From positions 124,001 through 188,000 of the forward strand of contig QEOQ01000534.1 in NCBI GenBank assembly GCA_010279815.1: a stretch of 64,000 nt of DNA. The letters run 5' to 3'. The notes under the pieces were generated by a model. It was not told the origin of the DNA. It ran no database searches and worked only from the letters and a program-made list of their open reading frames with translations. Shown here piece after piece: positions 45,667-58,107 of this stretch. Position 1 is the first letter of the stretch. Every line of letters begins with the position of its first letter. This DNA is from Brachionus plicatilis (lineage: Eukaryota > Rotifera > Eurotatoria > Ploima > Brachionidae). The position numbers and the translations under genes were made by a program.

Positions 45667-48600
45667 ATGTATCCTAATTTTGAGAACAGCAAAAAAACAA
45701 TATATCAAGTAAAAGAACTTTATTCAAATTTACTTGGACTTTTTAACCAAAAATGAAATAATTTAATTTAAAGTATGATGTGAAGACCCCTAAAGAAATA
45801 CCAAAACCATATTCTAGCAAATTGCTGTTAAGTCCTCTGTTCTGTGCCATTGTGGTGAATCTAACAATTCTAATGATCGCTGTAGCCATTGGATTTTATT
45901 TTGGAATATTGGGCAGTTTTAACTCTAAGAGATTGTACGGTGACCAGTGCAAATTTGACTCTGACTGTGAAACAGGCTTGTTACTTCGGTGCCAAAATGG
46001 TTACTGCAATTGCACTTCTCTAACTTTTTTCAATCGAACTCTTCTAAAATGTGTTCCAAAACAATTAAATGGAATATCATGTTCGAGTGAAAATGATTGC
46101 TGTTGTGACCAAAAATGTTTGTCAAATATTTGTTCATGCACCACAGATAGATGGTGGGATAATACAAACTCTTATTGTCGTAAGAAACTTATCAACATTT
46201 CAAATTTAATTTAACATTTAACATTTATTAAAATTTTATATAAAATAATATTAATAGAAAAAAAGTCATATTATGAAGAAACATGTTCAACAAATGATCA
46301 ATGTCAATTGAACACAAATTTGGTTTGTTTAAGCAACAAATGCAGCTGTTCGGATCCAAATTTGACTTTTTGGAATGGAACATATTGTGATAATGTTCAA
46401 TCTTATTTGGGAATATGTCGAATAACACCAGGTTGTAATCCATCTCAAGGACTTGTTTGCAATATTACTGAACAGTATCCATACAAGTGTACATGTCCAC
46501 CTTTTAATTACTGGGATTCAGCTGAAAGTTTGTGCAAAGCGCAGAAAACTGTTTCAGTTGCGTGCACTTCCACAGAAGAATGTACAAGTGACACAGGATT
46601 GTATTGTAATACTAATTGTGAATGTCTTGATAACTTTTTTTGGTCAACAAATAAGTGCAGTAAGATTTTTTGCTTTTTTGTTGCTAAAACTTAAATTGAT
46701 CCTGAAAAAGATTTTTGAAAAATGTTTTTAAAAAATCAAATTTTTAAAAAATAATAATAATGACTTTTATTTTCTAAATTAATTTAAATTAATAAAAGTT
46801 AAAAGAATGACATTTGGTGAATATTGTAGTTTTGCTCTTTTGTGTGACGCAACGACCGGACTTTCTTGTATCAACTCGTACTGTACATGTCCTGGCAGTC
46901 AATTCTGGAATAGTTCTTATTGTGGTAAATTATATTTAATTTATTTTTGATGATATCTAATCATATCCAAAATAAATAAATACAAAAATTAAAAATCATT
47001 TTTTTATTAGTCTCACCAATTTTGAGTGGCTTTAATTGTGATAATTCATACTCATGCAATTCAGCATTAGGACTGAGTTGTGATAGAACAACTTATCAAT
47101 GTGTGTAGGTTTCTTTTGTTTTATTTTACGTTTGTATCTGATTTTAAAAATGAAAAGCCTTTAGAAATAAAAATTTATTTTTCAATAAGGTGTGCTTCAA
47201 CTCATTACTGGTCACAAGGATCATGCAGTAAACTTGTTTTAATTTTTCAGCAGTAATAGTAAAAATTCTTTATTTTTCTTAAATAGGATTGAAAGAAATC
47301 AATGGAACTTGGTGCACTCATTCGCTTCAATGTCAAACCCAAAACGGGCTGAGCTGTGTTTCCAATCGATGCTTGTATGTTTATTTAAACATCTTTTCAA
47401 ATTTGTTCAAATCTTAGAAAAAATAAATTGACCTCTGAAAAGTTAAAATTTGAAAGCTCAAAAGTTCTTAAATCTTCAATTTAATCAAATTTTGTATTAA
47501 TTTGTAGTTTATATTCAATTTAAAAATTTAAGTATGATACATATTGATTCTGTTCATCATTAGGATATATTGAGAAGATGGGGCAGTACTTATCCATCTC
47601 AATATATGGATCAAATGATCAGAATTAATTCTAATTTATTTTCTATTTTAGTTGTGCAGAATACCATTATTGGTCTGGAACAGAATGTCGTATATTAAAA
47701 TTTTCAATTAAAATAAAATCTAAAATTCTAATATTTTTCTTTTTGAGTATTAAAACAAACTGTGAACACATGGTGTACTCAAACTTACCAATGCCAAGAT
47801 TACAATGGACTAGTTTGTCTAAATACTGGCGGAAGGAGCGCATGCGAATGTCAATATCCAAGATATTGGAATGGAAATCAATGTGGTAATTTAACAATCA
47901 AAAATCAAAAATTATTTTATTTTAAATAAATCAATTAAAGTTGATAAATTGAGTTATGAACTCAGTTGTTCTTTAGATTCTGAATGCAACCAAAATTTTG
48001 GATTAGCTTGTTACGGTAAATGCCGGTATTGTGTTTTTTTTTATTCTTTTTTTTGTTGTCTTAGACATTAATTTTAAATTAATATTAAATTTTGTTCAAG
48101 ATGTGATGCTTCTAGATATTGGACTGGAACAACTTGTGGTTTGTTATTTTATTTTTTTCATTTTATTATTTTGATTAAATGATAAATTTTTATTTAGCTC
48201 TGAAAAAAAACTTTGGATCTGGATGCAGTCAAAATTATGAGTGCAAAGACAATTTGGCTTTGTTATGTTTGTCAGGAGTTTGTAATTGCATGCCTCTAAT
48301 GTATTGGTCTAATTCAAAGTGTGGTACTGCTTTTATTCAATGTTCTATCATTAGAAAATTTTATTCTATATCTTTTTAAAAAAAAGAATTCAAAAGATCT
48401 GAAAGTGAATCTTGCAGTGGATCAAATCCAGCTTGTCAAAATTACGCTGGACTTACATGCACGACTGGAACTTGCAGGTACTAATTTTCATCTAAAATAT
48501 TCAGAGTAATAAATAAAAATATTTTTCAATTAATTAGATGTTCTTCGACTCAATACTGGGTTGCAAATAAATGCCGTAATTATTTTTGAAAATTTTTGAA

Positions 48601-51600
48601 TTTGAAATTCATAATCATTAAATGATTTTTTAATTTATTACAGTTATAGCTTGTTAATCAATTTCTTATTCCAGTTTATAAATTAAGTAAACGTTTTTTT
48701 TTTCAAAATATGTTTTCTTTTCTTGGGGAAAAATCAGTTGGCCATTACAATAGTTTTAGAAATAAATTAGTTTATTGCTAAAAATGCTAACTAATAAATG
48801 ATTATAAATTGATTATTCAATGTAAAAAAATACTAACTTTTATTAAAAAATAATAAATTTATTGTAAAATAATTCGATAAAAAATTATAAAATTTATTAA
48901 ATAATTTCTAGAAAAATTTGGAATAAAAATTTTTTCGCTAATTTATTCACTTTAGTTTTTTAAATTTTTGCAGCATCAACTTTGTTTTTTAAAAATGTGG
49001 TTTTAATGTTCTGTATATTATGTTCTCGTAAATTGGTTGAACTAAATTAAGATTACTTTTTTTTAATATAAAACTTAAATTATCTTTTTTATTTCGTAAA
49101 CTATTATTATTTCCTGGTCAATTTCTAAATTTTGTATAAATTTTTTAACAGCACATAAAATTAGAAGCTTTTTTACTCGTCTATCTTGAATTATTTGTAA
49201 TTTATTAAAAATAAATTCTTTTTAGCTAATCCATGAATCAATCTGGTTTTTTTCTTACTCTTAGCAATCTTAATTGAGAATGGATGCTCTTTTAAACCCA
49301 ATTGTGTTGGATTTTCTTTTAGAAATTTTTCTCTTCAATTGAAGTTTTAAGCCTAAATTCTCAACCCAATTCAAATAAAATATCTGACATAGGCAAATTT
49401 TTGAACTTGTCATTAAAACAAAATCAAATGACACCCAAAAAAATTCTTTTTAATAATAAATTAATTATTACGAAAGAAATATAATAACTATTAATATAAT
49501 AATATATAATACAGTATGTTGCAAAAGTTTAGAATTTTTTTATGTGCGTTAAAACAAAATGAGTGTTTTAACGCACATAATAATCCGGTGTAGAAAAAGT
49601 AACTGAAAAATGTTTATTTTTAAATATAAAATGACTCGTTACACGCATATAAAGCTTTTCTTCGTATATCTTTAAAAGTGACTTAATAATTTAAAATATT
49701 TTAACTATTTTAAGTATTTTAAAAAATTAAATTTATTTCCTTACTTTCGGCAAATCGAAGATGGATTCAAAAAAAATACAATTTTTTATCAATTTTGATA
49801 GATTTCAGCAAATTTTTTCTTTTTTCTGAATTTTTATCGTTAAATTAACTTTTAGAACGAATAATATAATTATAATTTTAAAGCTTATTTGAAAAAAATA
49901 AGGTCCCTTTTCCAATTGCTTGACTGAATACTTTAAATAGTTTAAATACTGATTGATAGAAAGTAATTATTTAAATCACACTTTTCATTCAAAAACTAAG
50001 TGTGATTTTCTTCTTTAGAATTTAAAATTTAAAAGGGATTCCAAATTTTTAGTCAACTTATTTACAGAATAAGATGTCTCATAAATAACACAGATTCCGA
50101 AAAAGCTCATAGAGATATACAAGAAAATAACCAATATCTTTAAAGAATCAAAACAAATTTTCCTCATGAAATCTTTAAGGAATCATTAAATTTGAGTTGA
50201 CCAGGTAACAAAAACTTCATTTTTTTGGCCGCATTTTAGAACGATAATACTAAAAATTACGTATTTTAATATTAACTTACGTTTTTCGTAATCTTCATAT
50301 CCTTACCGACTAATATTCACATAAGATTACGTAAGCTTACAAAAATAATGTAAAATAACGTAATTTAATCAATTATGGGCCTTTCATATAAGCATTGTAT
50401 ATAATTCTGCCAGTAAAGCCAAAATATTTTTAGAATTTTTTTGATATTTTTTTCAAAATGTATTTTACAGAAATTTTCATCTAATGTTTTAAAAAAGAAA
50501 ATTATGTTGGAATAAATCAATACTGTGATGGAACAACTTATCGATGTAAATCTGGTTTAACTTGTCAAGGATCAGCTGCTGGAAATTATATCTGCCAGTA
50601 AAATTTTATCTTTTTAATTTTCTTTATGATTATCGATTAATCTAGATGTGGTGCAGGCACATACTGGACTGGAACATCATGTGGTATTTTTTAAATTAAG
50701 TTTTTTTCAAAAAGATTTTTTAAATAATATTTAAAAAAAAAAGCATCTGTAAGAACGTATGGGCAGACATGTGATGGCTGGAGAGTTCCATGTGATCATT
50801 CCAGAAAATTAAAATGCCTCTCAAGTGGTGAAGGTTCATCTTGCTACTCGGGCTATACTGGAACTAGATGCAATTGTATTGATACAGATTATTGGAGTGG
50901 ATCAACTTGTGTTTCAAAATTATTGGATCACGTGATTAATAATGTTGATTGTCGTTGTCGTAAAGATTTAGGTTTATCAAGTTTAAGCTATGAAAATACT
51001 TATACATGCTACAACAATTACTTACCTGATAGAACCTGTGCTTGTCAAAATACTCAGTATTGGGGAGGTGAAAAATGTGTTGATAAAAAAACCCAAAATG
51101 TTTATTGCACTACAAATTGCCAATGTAAAGAAAATTTGGGACTAAAATGCTGGGCATACACAAATGGATATTCGTGTTATGGTAATTTTGGAAGTGGCAA
51201 AAGATGTCTCTGTGAAACTGTTACTCAGAGGTGGACTGGATCAACATGTGGTAATTTCTTTGTTATTTTTTGATATTTATAATATTTATTAATTCATTAA
51301 GTGGCAAAATACTTTAATTTTGTTTCTTGTTCATCTAGTTGCCAATGTAGAGAAGATTTAGGACTTGCTTGTCGTTCATATGCGGATTTTCACGGCTGCA
51401 ATTCATACTTTGCCGATACTCGGTGCACTTGTGCAAATTTAGCATTCTGGACTGGATCGACATGTGGTAAAAATAATTTTTACAAATTTAAAAAATTAAA
51501 ATATAGAATTTTTTAAATTTACTAGTTGCAAGATATAGTCACTATGCTACTTGTGCAAGCAACTGTCAATGCCGAATGGATTTAGGACTCAGATGTCAAA

Positions 51601-51842
51601 CTCAAAACAACAATTGTTACTCTTATACAGGAAGTCGATGTGTTTGCCAATGGTTTCAATATTGGAATGGAGCTTCTTGCAGTAATTTTAAATTTAAAAT
51701 TTTTTTTCTTAAATGTTTTTATTGATTTTCAAAAGTAAACAAAGGAATATCGGGCAGCCTCTGCTCAAGTAATTGTCAATGTAGAACAGATTTGGGCTTT
51801 GTCTGCTATACTTCGTATGCAACACCAAGATGCTATAATTAA
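45667..51842 (+). CDS. Single-pass membrane protein with a chain of small cysteine modules, copy 1
   Basis: Twenty exons: 45667-45708, 45774-46179, 46258-46659, 46799-46924, 47011-47104, 47190-47227, 47287-47374, 47652-47689, 47748-47885, 47941-48025, 48101-48138, 48198-48323, 48387-48477, 48538-48575, 50498-50597, 50646-50683, 50744-51250, 51302-51466, 51526-51681, 51736-51842. They sum to exactly 941 codons (940 residues). A short cytoplasmic-type N-terminus is followed by one hydrophobic segment at about residues 33-60 (CAIVVNLTILMIAVAIGFYF) with no cleavable signal, so type II topology is likely and the modules would be extracellular. Each module reads roughly C-x(5-6)-C...GL-x-C...C-x-C-x(4-5)-YW-x-G-x-x-C; YW(T/S/N)G(T/S/N)xC recurs many times. 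From exon 17 the modules shift to a variant with CQCREDLGLxC. It looks EGF/EB-like but matches no named domain I can assert. Adhesion or matrix roles are guesses. Confidence 0.8.
48576..50497. other. Intron 14 of the cysteine-module gene
   Basis: A 1.9-kb intron separating the first module series from the second. AT-rich, with a 16-bp perfect hairpin at 49540-49579. No exon or transposon ORF seen. Confidence 0.65.
49540..49579. repeat. Perfect 16-bp hairpin
   Basis: TTATGTGCGTTAAAAC, an 8-base spacer, then its exact reverse complement. Probably the remnant of a small inverted-repeat element. Confidence 0.75.
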
Positions 51843-52293
51843 TTTCTTAAATTAAAACAAATTTTTTAATTATTTTAGATTACTTAAAAAACTTTACCTA
51901 ATCTAAATATTTAATTTCTCAAATTAAAATATGATATAATATTTTATTTTTAAATCGTATTAGTCAAGAATAAAAACAGTCGCTAAAAATTTCTTCCTTC
52001 TATTGAATAAAACAGATGATAAACTATGCGATTATTTATAAATGATTCAAAACCATTCAAGTGTAAAAAGAATGAAAAATAATGAGAAAAAATTATTTTC
52101 ATCAGCTCAATAATTTTTTTATGATTATCATTATCATTGTGTAATTGATACCATACAATTTCTTCTTTTTTTCCTTAACTCTTCTTTAAATTAATCTCCC
52201 ACTATTAATTCTATCTATATTATCTTATCTAATGTCACATGGGCTGCAGCAAAATCAACTGAGATGGCTTTATTTGTTGATGACCTTTCCATT

Positions 52294-52450
52294 TCTTTTT
52301 AAAGTTGATAAGTACTGGTATTCATATAATTGTGGAAATACATGCCAATGCAGAGAAGATAAAGGCTCAAGTTGCCAATCTTATAGTGATTACAATCGAT
52401 ATTCTTGTACAAGTTCATACACAGGGACCAGATGCTATTGCAAATCACCC
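52294..52450 (+). pseudogene. Relic exon of the cysteine-module gene, cut by a transposon
   Basis: After an acceptor-like TTTTTAAAG (to 52303), the frame encodes YWYSYNCGNTCQCREDKG, SSCQSYSDYNRYSC and TGTRCYCKSP, closely matching exons 17-19 of the upstream gene. It then runs straight into the inverted repeat CAGTCAAACATTTTATAGAG of a transposon and stops. Exon 20 of the gene already ends with a stop after TPRCYN, so this exon is probably no longer used. Confidence 0.65.
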
Positions 52451-52848
52451 AGTCAAACATTTTATAGAGATTTTTTGTAGTATCTTTAAAGATTCTTTAT
52501 AAAATCTCTAAAATTTGGCCTATTTTGAAGAAAAAATGGATATATTTTAGAGATTAAAAAAAATCATTAATTAAACAAAAAAAATCTTTGTTTTTTCTCT
52601 ATATCCTCTTTAAAATTTTTAATCTGTTCTACCAGTCAAAACTTTTAAAGAGATATTTTGTAAATTCTTTCAAGATTCTTTAAAAAATCTCATCTATTGA
52701 CAATAAAAAAAAAATCCTTTAAAAAACTTTTTATCCTTTAAAAACTTAAAAACTATAAAGTCTCTTAAAAAAAAGAATGTACTATTTGTACTTTTTGACA
52801 AAAAAACCCAAATACTATAAAGTCTCCTTGATCTTTTTTACTTTTAGT

Positions 52849-53060
52849 CAATGTTAGTTTCTACCCAGAAAGGATGTACTTTTTGTACTTTTTATTTTAA
52901 GTCAAAGTTAGTTTCTACCCATAAAGGACGTACTTTTTGTACTTTTTATTTTAAGTCAAAGTTAGTTTCTACCCATAAAGGACGTACTTTTTGTACTTTT
53001 TATTTTAAGTCAAAGTTAGTTTCTAGCCATAAAAGATGTACTTTCTGTACTTTAAAGAAT
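52849..53060. repeat. Minisatellite, 57-bp unit, about four copies
   Basis: Unit: GTTAGTTTCTACCCATAAAG - GACGTACTTTTTGTACTTT - TTATTTTAAGTCAAA, repeated about four times with a few substitutions. Because 57 is divisible by 3 the array reads as a repeating peptide, but there is no reason to think it is translated. Confidence 0.85.
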
Positions 53061-54095
53061 TTATCATAAGCCTTGGTTTAGAAAGGACGTACTTTTTATC
53101 CTTTTTGATTTTTTCCAGTCCAAAAGAATGTCCTTCTGTGCTCAAAAATTATAAATTGAAATATTTTGACCGTTCACTCAACTTTTGCTTAGTTACAGGA
53201 AAATAACCCTTTAATTAACCATATTTTGACTGAGCGATTGACGTCGTAAGACGTCAAGAGCTTTGTCAAATTATTTGTCGTTTTAACAAAATAAAAGTAA
53301 AAGGAGCTTTAGGGAATTCGGGTTTTTTGAATTAAGGGAAAGATACAATAGAATAAAAATTACGTCTTTTCTATCCAAAGAACTTAATAAAAATTTTTAA
53401 TTAAAATTTAAAAAAGGATTTCTATTCTAAACCAAGGCGAAATATGACAACTTTGACTTTGTCTTAAAATAAAAAGTACAAAAAGTTTTAAAAAAGAATG
53501 TTACTACATCTATTGTCAATAGCTCAAAAATATATATAAATTGAATTATTTTGAAGAAAAAATGGAGATATTTTAGAGGAAAAAAAAATCATTAATTTGA
53601 ATAAAAAAATCTTTATTTTTTCTCTATATTCTCTTGAAAACTTTTAATCTGTTCTACCAGTCAAAAAGTTTTAGAGATTTTTTGTAGTTTCTTTACAGAT
53701 TCTTTATTATTTATTTTTTATTATTTTATTTGTTTATTTTATGTGCCATAAATGAAAAAAATTCATATATCTCCTATTTTAAGAAATAAAAAATAAAAAC
53801 GCCCTAAGATACCAATTCTTATTTCTTAAGAGACTTTTAGATTTGAGCAAAAAAAAATACTAAATTATACTAAATTATACTAAATTGATTCAAAAGCCCA
53901 GTCAACTTTATTTTAAAGGATCTTTAAAGAAATTTTAGAGAAATTTGTAGAGTTTTTTTAGAGGTTATCATACATTTTTCTCTAGAATATCTTTAAAAAT
54001 TTCTTTAAAATTTCTCTAAAGCTAAAGAGACTTTTAGATTTGAGCAAAAAAAAATACTAAATTATACTAAATTATACTAAATTGATTCTACATGG

Positions 54096-54190
54096 ATATT
54101 CCCCCTTTAAATTTTCCCCCTCCAAACTTTCCCCTTTTAAAATTTCCCCATAAAAGATTTTCCCCGTTAACGATTTTCCCCCTTATTAAT
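54096..54190. repeat. CCCC-run array (TTTTCCCC units), with a GGGG counterpart at 56010-56100
   Basis: Eight or so CCCC/CCCCC runs are spaced about 14-16 bases apart (TTCCCCCTTTAAATTTTCCC and so on). A mirror GGGG-run array (CGAGGGGAAAAATTTACGGG...) lies just beyond the right end of the composite element. Confidence 0.7.
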
Positions 54191-55179
54191 TTTCACTCTT
54201 AATTGATTTCCACTATAAAAAAATTCTCCTTTTCGTAAAAATCTTAAAAACTCGTAAAAATTTAAGTAAATTCGATAATTTCATTTTTTTAAATTTATAT
54301 TTATTTTAAAATTCAAATTTGAAATTTGAAATTTTTTGTTTACAAATTTAACTCTTAACATTTTAAAAATTTAAGAATATAATCAAATAATATATTTTTT
54401 TGTCTGTTTTTTAAAAAATCAAATTAATTATTGTGACCAGTAAAAGTTTTTCTAAAAAAGATTTAAAAAAATAATATTGTTCATTGTAATATTGAATTAA
54501 ATTTGTAAAAAGGGGAATTTCAGTAAAGGGGAAAATAAAAAAAGCCCAGTCAACTTTATTTTAAAGGATCTTTAAAGAAATTTTAGAGAAATTTGTAGAG
54601 TTTTTTTAGAGGTTATCATACATTTTTCTCTAGAATATCTTTAAAAATTTCTTTAAAATTTCTCTAAAATATCTTTTAAGTTTCTTTTATTCATCTTTAA
54701 AAAGTCTTCAAATTTTTTTCAATTAATATTTTTTTCAATTTTTCAATTTTTTTAATCAGTAAGCGGTATACATTTAATAAACATGATTTTTTTGCCTCAA
54801 AAAATTTTCAACGATCAAGAAAGTAAAGATCAAAATAATGATCACTAAAGCTTAGGTCTCTTTGATTGAGTTGGAATATAAAGCTAAATATCCAGTAAAA
54901 AATAATATTATTCTATTGTTTATAATATAAAGAAAATGTATAATAGGCAATTCAAATAAAGTAATAAACTCTTTTGATTATCACTTGCCAAATCCTTAAA
55001 AATTAAAGACAGATGATATATGTGCTATGGTTTTTGTATGACCATATAGTAATTAGCAATAATTTTGTTGTGGTTCGGACTATATTTAGAGTTATGATGT
55101 CTAAACGTTGCATTAATATTTTTTTCATTTAAAAATCTAAAAATCAAGAAATAAACAAAAAGTTAAACATTTACAAGAA

Positions 55180-56960
55180 AGCATAAAAAAAAAAGTTGTA
55201 TAAAATTCACAAGTCTAAAGTCAACTTAAAGACTGGCTTGGACATTAATTTCAGTGAGTATGCTAAAAATAGGGCGCCAAAATAATTAACAAGAACGACC
55301 ATTCATCAGTCATGATTGAGGTCTCATAAATTTTTTGGCGTTTCAGGGAGTTATTTTGGCGGTAAAGTTTAAGACAAAACTAAAATTAAAGTCCAGGTCC
55401 ACAATTTAAAAAATTATTATAAGTTAGGAGTTTAACTTGACTTAAAACTAATGACTTTTTAACAATTATCATTCAATTAAACATTTTATCAATTAAGTAA
55501 AAATTAAAAAGCTTTAAAAATCAAAATTTTGATTTAATTAGGAATGGTTCTTGAGAAAAATCTAAAAATCACATGTTTTTTGATACATCGCTAATAGCTT
55601 TATCTTTCCGACCTTTCACATTTTTAACTCGAATATTATTCTTCGTTTAATAACTTTTTTCTCACGACTTTATTCTGATGCTTGATTTTGATTTTTTTAT
55701 TCAAATTAATGATTTTTTTTTATCTAAAATATCTCCATTTTTTCTTCAAGATAATTCAATTTATAAAGATTTTTTAAAGAATCTTGAAAGAATTTACAAA
55801 ATATCTCTTTAAACGTTTTGACTGGTATAACAGATTAAAAATTTTAAAGAGAATATAGAGAAAAAACAAAGATTTTTTTTGTTTAATTAATGATTTTTTT
55901 TATCTTTAAAATATCTCTATTTTTTCTTTAAAATAGGCCAAATTTTAGAGATTTTATAAAGAATCTTTAAAGATACTGCAAAAAATCTCTATAAAATGTT
56001 TGACTGCGAGGGGAAAAATTTACGGGGAAAAAAAAAGGAGAGAAAAAAAAAGGTGAAAACTTTACAGGGGAATTTTTACGGGGGAAAAATTTAGAGCGGG
56101 AATATTTATAAAATACCCTTAACTACAAAGTCTCATCAATCAAGCATGTGAAAAAAATCGTGAGAAAAAAGTTTTTAAACGAAGAATAAAATTCGAGTTA
56201 AAAATTTGAAAGGTGGGAAAGATAAAACTATTAGCAGTGTTTCAAAAAACATGTGATTTTTAGATTTTTCTCAAGAACCATTCCTAATTAAATCAAAAAG
56301 CTTTTTAATTTTTACTTAATTGATAAAATGTTTAATTGAATGATGCTGTACGCTAATTTGCTTACGGGATTGATAGCGGTTACTTTTTTTTATTGATAGG
56401 TGCCACAGTTCACTTAATTATCCCATCTTTACTTTTCAAGATACAGTTAAATTATTAACAAGCAAGCTCTCCCATCTAGAAGACAATAATTTAATCATTA
56501 TACGTACTCTTAAAGGGTCATAAGTTCAAAATAAAGAAATATAATCTGCTATTACATTTTAGCGATTCAAATTTATATCATTTAATTTAGCGTATTTTTT
56601 TATTTACTTCAAAAATTTAATTAATGTAATAAGGAAATTTTCTTCTTTTTTATACAATTGTTAAAAAGTCATTAGTTTTAAGTCAAGTTAAACTCCTAAC
56701 TTATAATATTTTTTTAAATTGTGGACCTGGACTTTAATTTTAGTTTTGTCTTAAACTTTACCGACAAAATAACTCCCTGAGACGGCAAAAAATTCATGAG
56801 ACCGCGATCATGACTAGTGAATGTCATGTAGTGATCGTTCTTGTTAGTTATTTTGGCGCCCTATTTTAAGTCATAGTCACTGAAATTAATGTCCAAGTCA
56901 GTCTTTGAGTTGACTTAAGACTTGTGAATTTTAAGCAATTCTTCTTTTTAATGTTTTCTT
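55180..56960. repeat. Large inverted repeat enclosing the right end of the composite element
   Basis: 55180-55690 (ACAAGTCTAAAGTCAACTTA, GGGCGCCAAAATAATTAACA, GGGAGTTATTTTGGCGG, TTGATTTAATTAGGAATGG) is mirrored at about 56120-56960. The right arm is interrupted at about 56343-56631 by unrelated sequence absent from the left arm. The outer part resembles a diverged CAGAGTTG-family MITE; the inner part is LINE family B 3' UTR. Confidence 0.6.
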
Positions 56961-58107
56961 GAAAATGTTTAACTTTTTGTTCATTTCCTAATTTTTAGAT
57001 TTTTAAATGAAAAAAATATCAATGATAAAGAGTTATGAAAATTGAGTTTAATAAGGATTCCATTTTCAAGTAATAATTGTTTGTTTGCAATTTTCATTTA
57101 AAACTTTCAAATTTTCAAAATAATGAAAAAGATTGAATTTTGAAAATTTGAAAGTTTAAATTGAACTTTAATAGAATATTATGGAATTAGAAGCAGAAGC
57201 AATGTTAGATGTAATGTTATCTTGTCAGTTTATTTTAAAACAATGCACTTAATCACTTTTTGGCTTCAGACTGATCTTATTGTCCTGATCTCCGTATGTG
57301 TATTTGTCCATCAAATACTGTTAAAGAGTCCTCCTCTGCTATCTGATGGTTTCATATTCCAGGTCGCACCACTAAATTTTAGCAAGAAACCTTACCTTTT
57401 TACAGTTGCATTTACATGCTTTATTCATTTATCTTACCTTAAAATCCCTTTGTTATTTTGGCAAATTGAAGTTTAAGATCAAGATCAAAAGATCAAAATT
57501 TAATTCGTAATATTGTTTTTAATAATAGAGAAAAAATAAATTTTTACCAGAGCAATTACTTGACATGTGATGTCAAGTTTATTTTCATATTTAAAATTTT
57601 AAAATGTCCCTTTTATTGAACTTTAATAGGTTTAAATATTTTAATTGGTTTTAATGTAAATTTACTTTTAAAGACAAAAAAATTCACTGTTTTTAAATTT
57701 AAAATTTATTTAAGTGGAAAAATAAAATTATTTCAGTTTGAATGAATGGATATAAAAGTTATAAATTTGATTTTGTGAATTAACTTTACTTGAATTATTT
57801 AAATTACTGATTGTTTTTGTTAAATAAATTAAAGATCAATCATTTTGATGTTAATTTGATAAAGAACCATTATTAGACATAACATGTCTAGTAATGTTTA
57901 GTATTTATTTCTTAAAAATTATCAAAATCATTAGATTAATTTAGTTTTTAAATTTTAAATGATCGTTTTGATCTTAAAATTTGATCTGAAATTTCAATTT
58001 GCCGTTATTTTATATATTTTTATGAATTGTGTCAGAAAAATAATTATTTGGGTATTTGTTTTTGTTTCAATCATTATACAATAAATCAATAACGATTACA
58101 TAAAAAT
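56961..58107. other. Intergenic between the cysteine-module gene copies
   Basis: Mostly AT-rich. A less AT-biased open stretch at 57181-57476 (plus) encodes a hydrophobic 84-residue peptide, but it has no relatives that I recognise and no convincing splice context, so it is not annotated as a gene. Confidence 0.5.

Larger units (their letters stand above)
52451..56008. mobile_element. Composite inverted-repeat complex with CAGTCAAAC ends
   Basis: Left end CAGTCAAACATTTTATAGAG and its mirror at 55989-56008; the arms continue about 200 bp (AAAATCTCTAAAATTTGGCC, TCTGTTCTACCAGTCAAAA). Inside are a 57-bp minisatellite, antisense and sense pieces of the LINE family B 3' UTR, and two direct duplications (53826-53890 with 54024-54088, and 53895-54020 with 54543-54668). 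It has clearly grown by nested insertion. No intact ORF and no target duplication seen. Confidence 0.6.

Noticed and set aside
46228..46443. Minus-strand 71-residue ORF, repeated at 60961-61176
   Set aside because: It is antisense to exon 3 of the cysteine-module genes; it is repeated only because the gene is duplicated.
52851..53069. Repeating 72-residue ORF, or CRISPR-like array
   Set aside because: The 57-bp units are contiguous with no unique spacers, and the host is a eukaryote, so this is a minisatellite.
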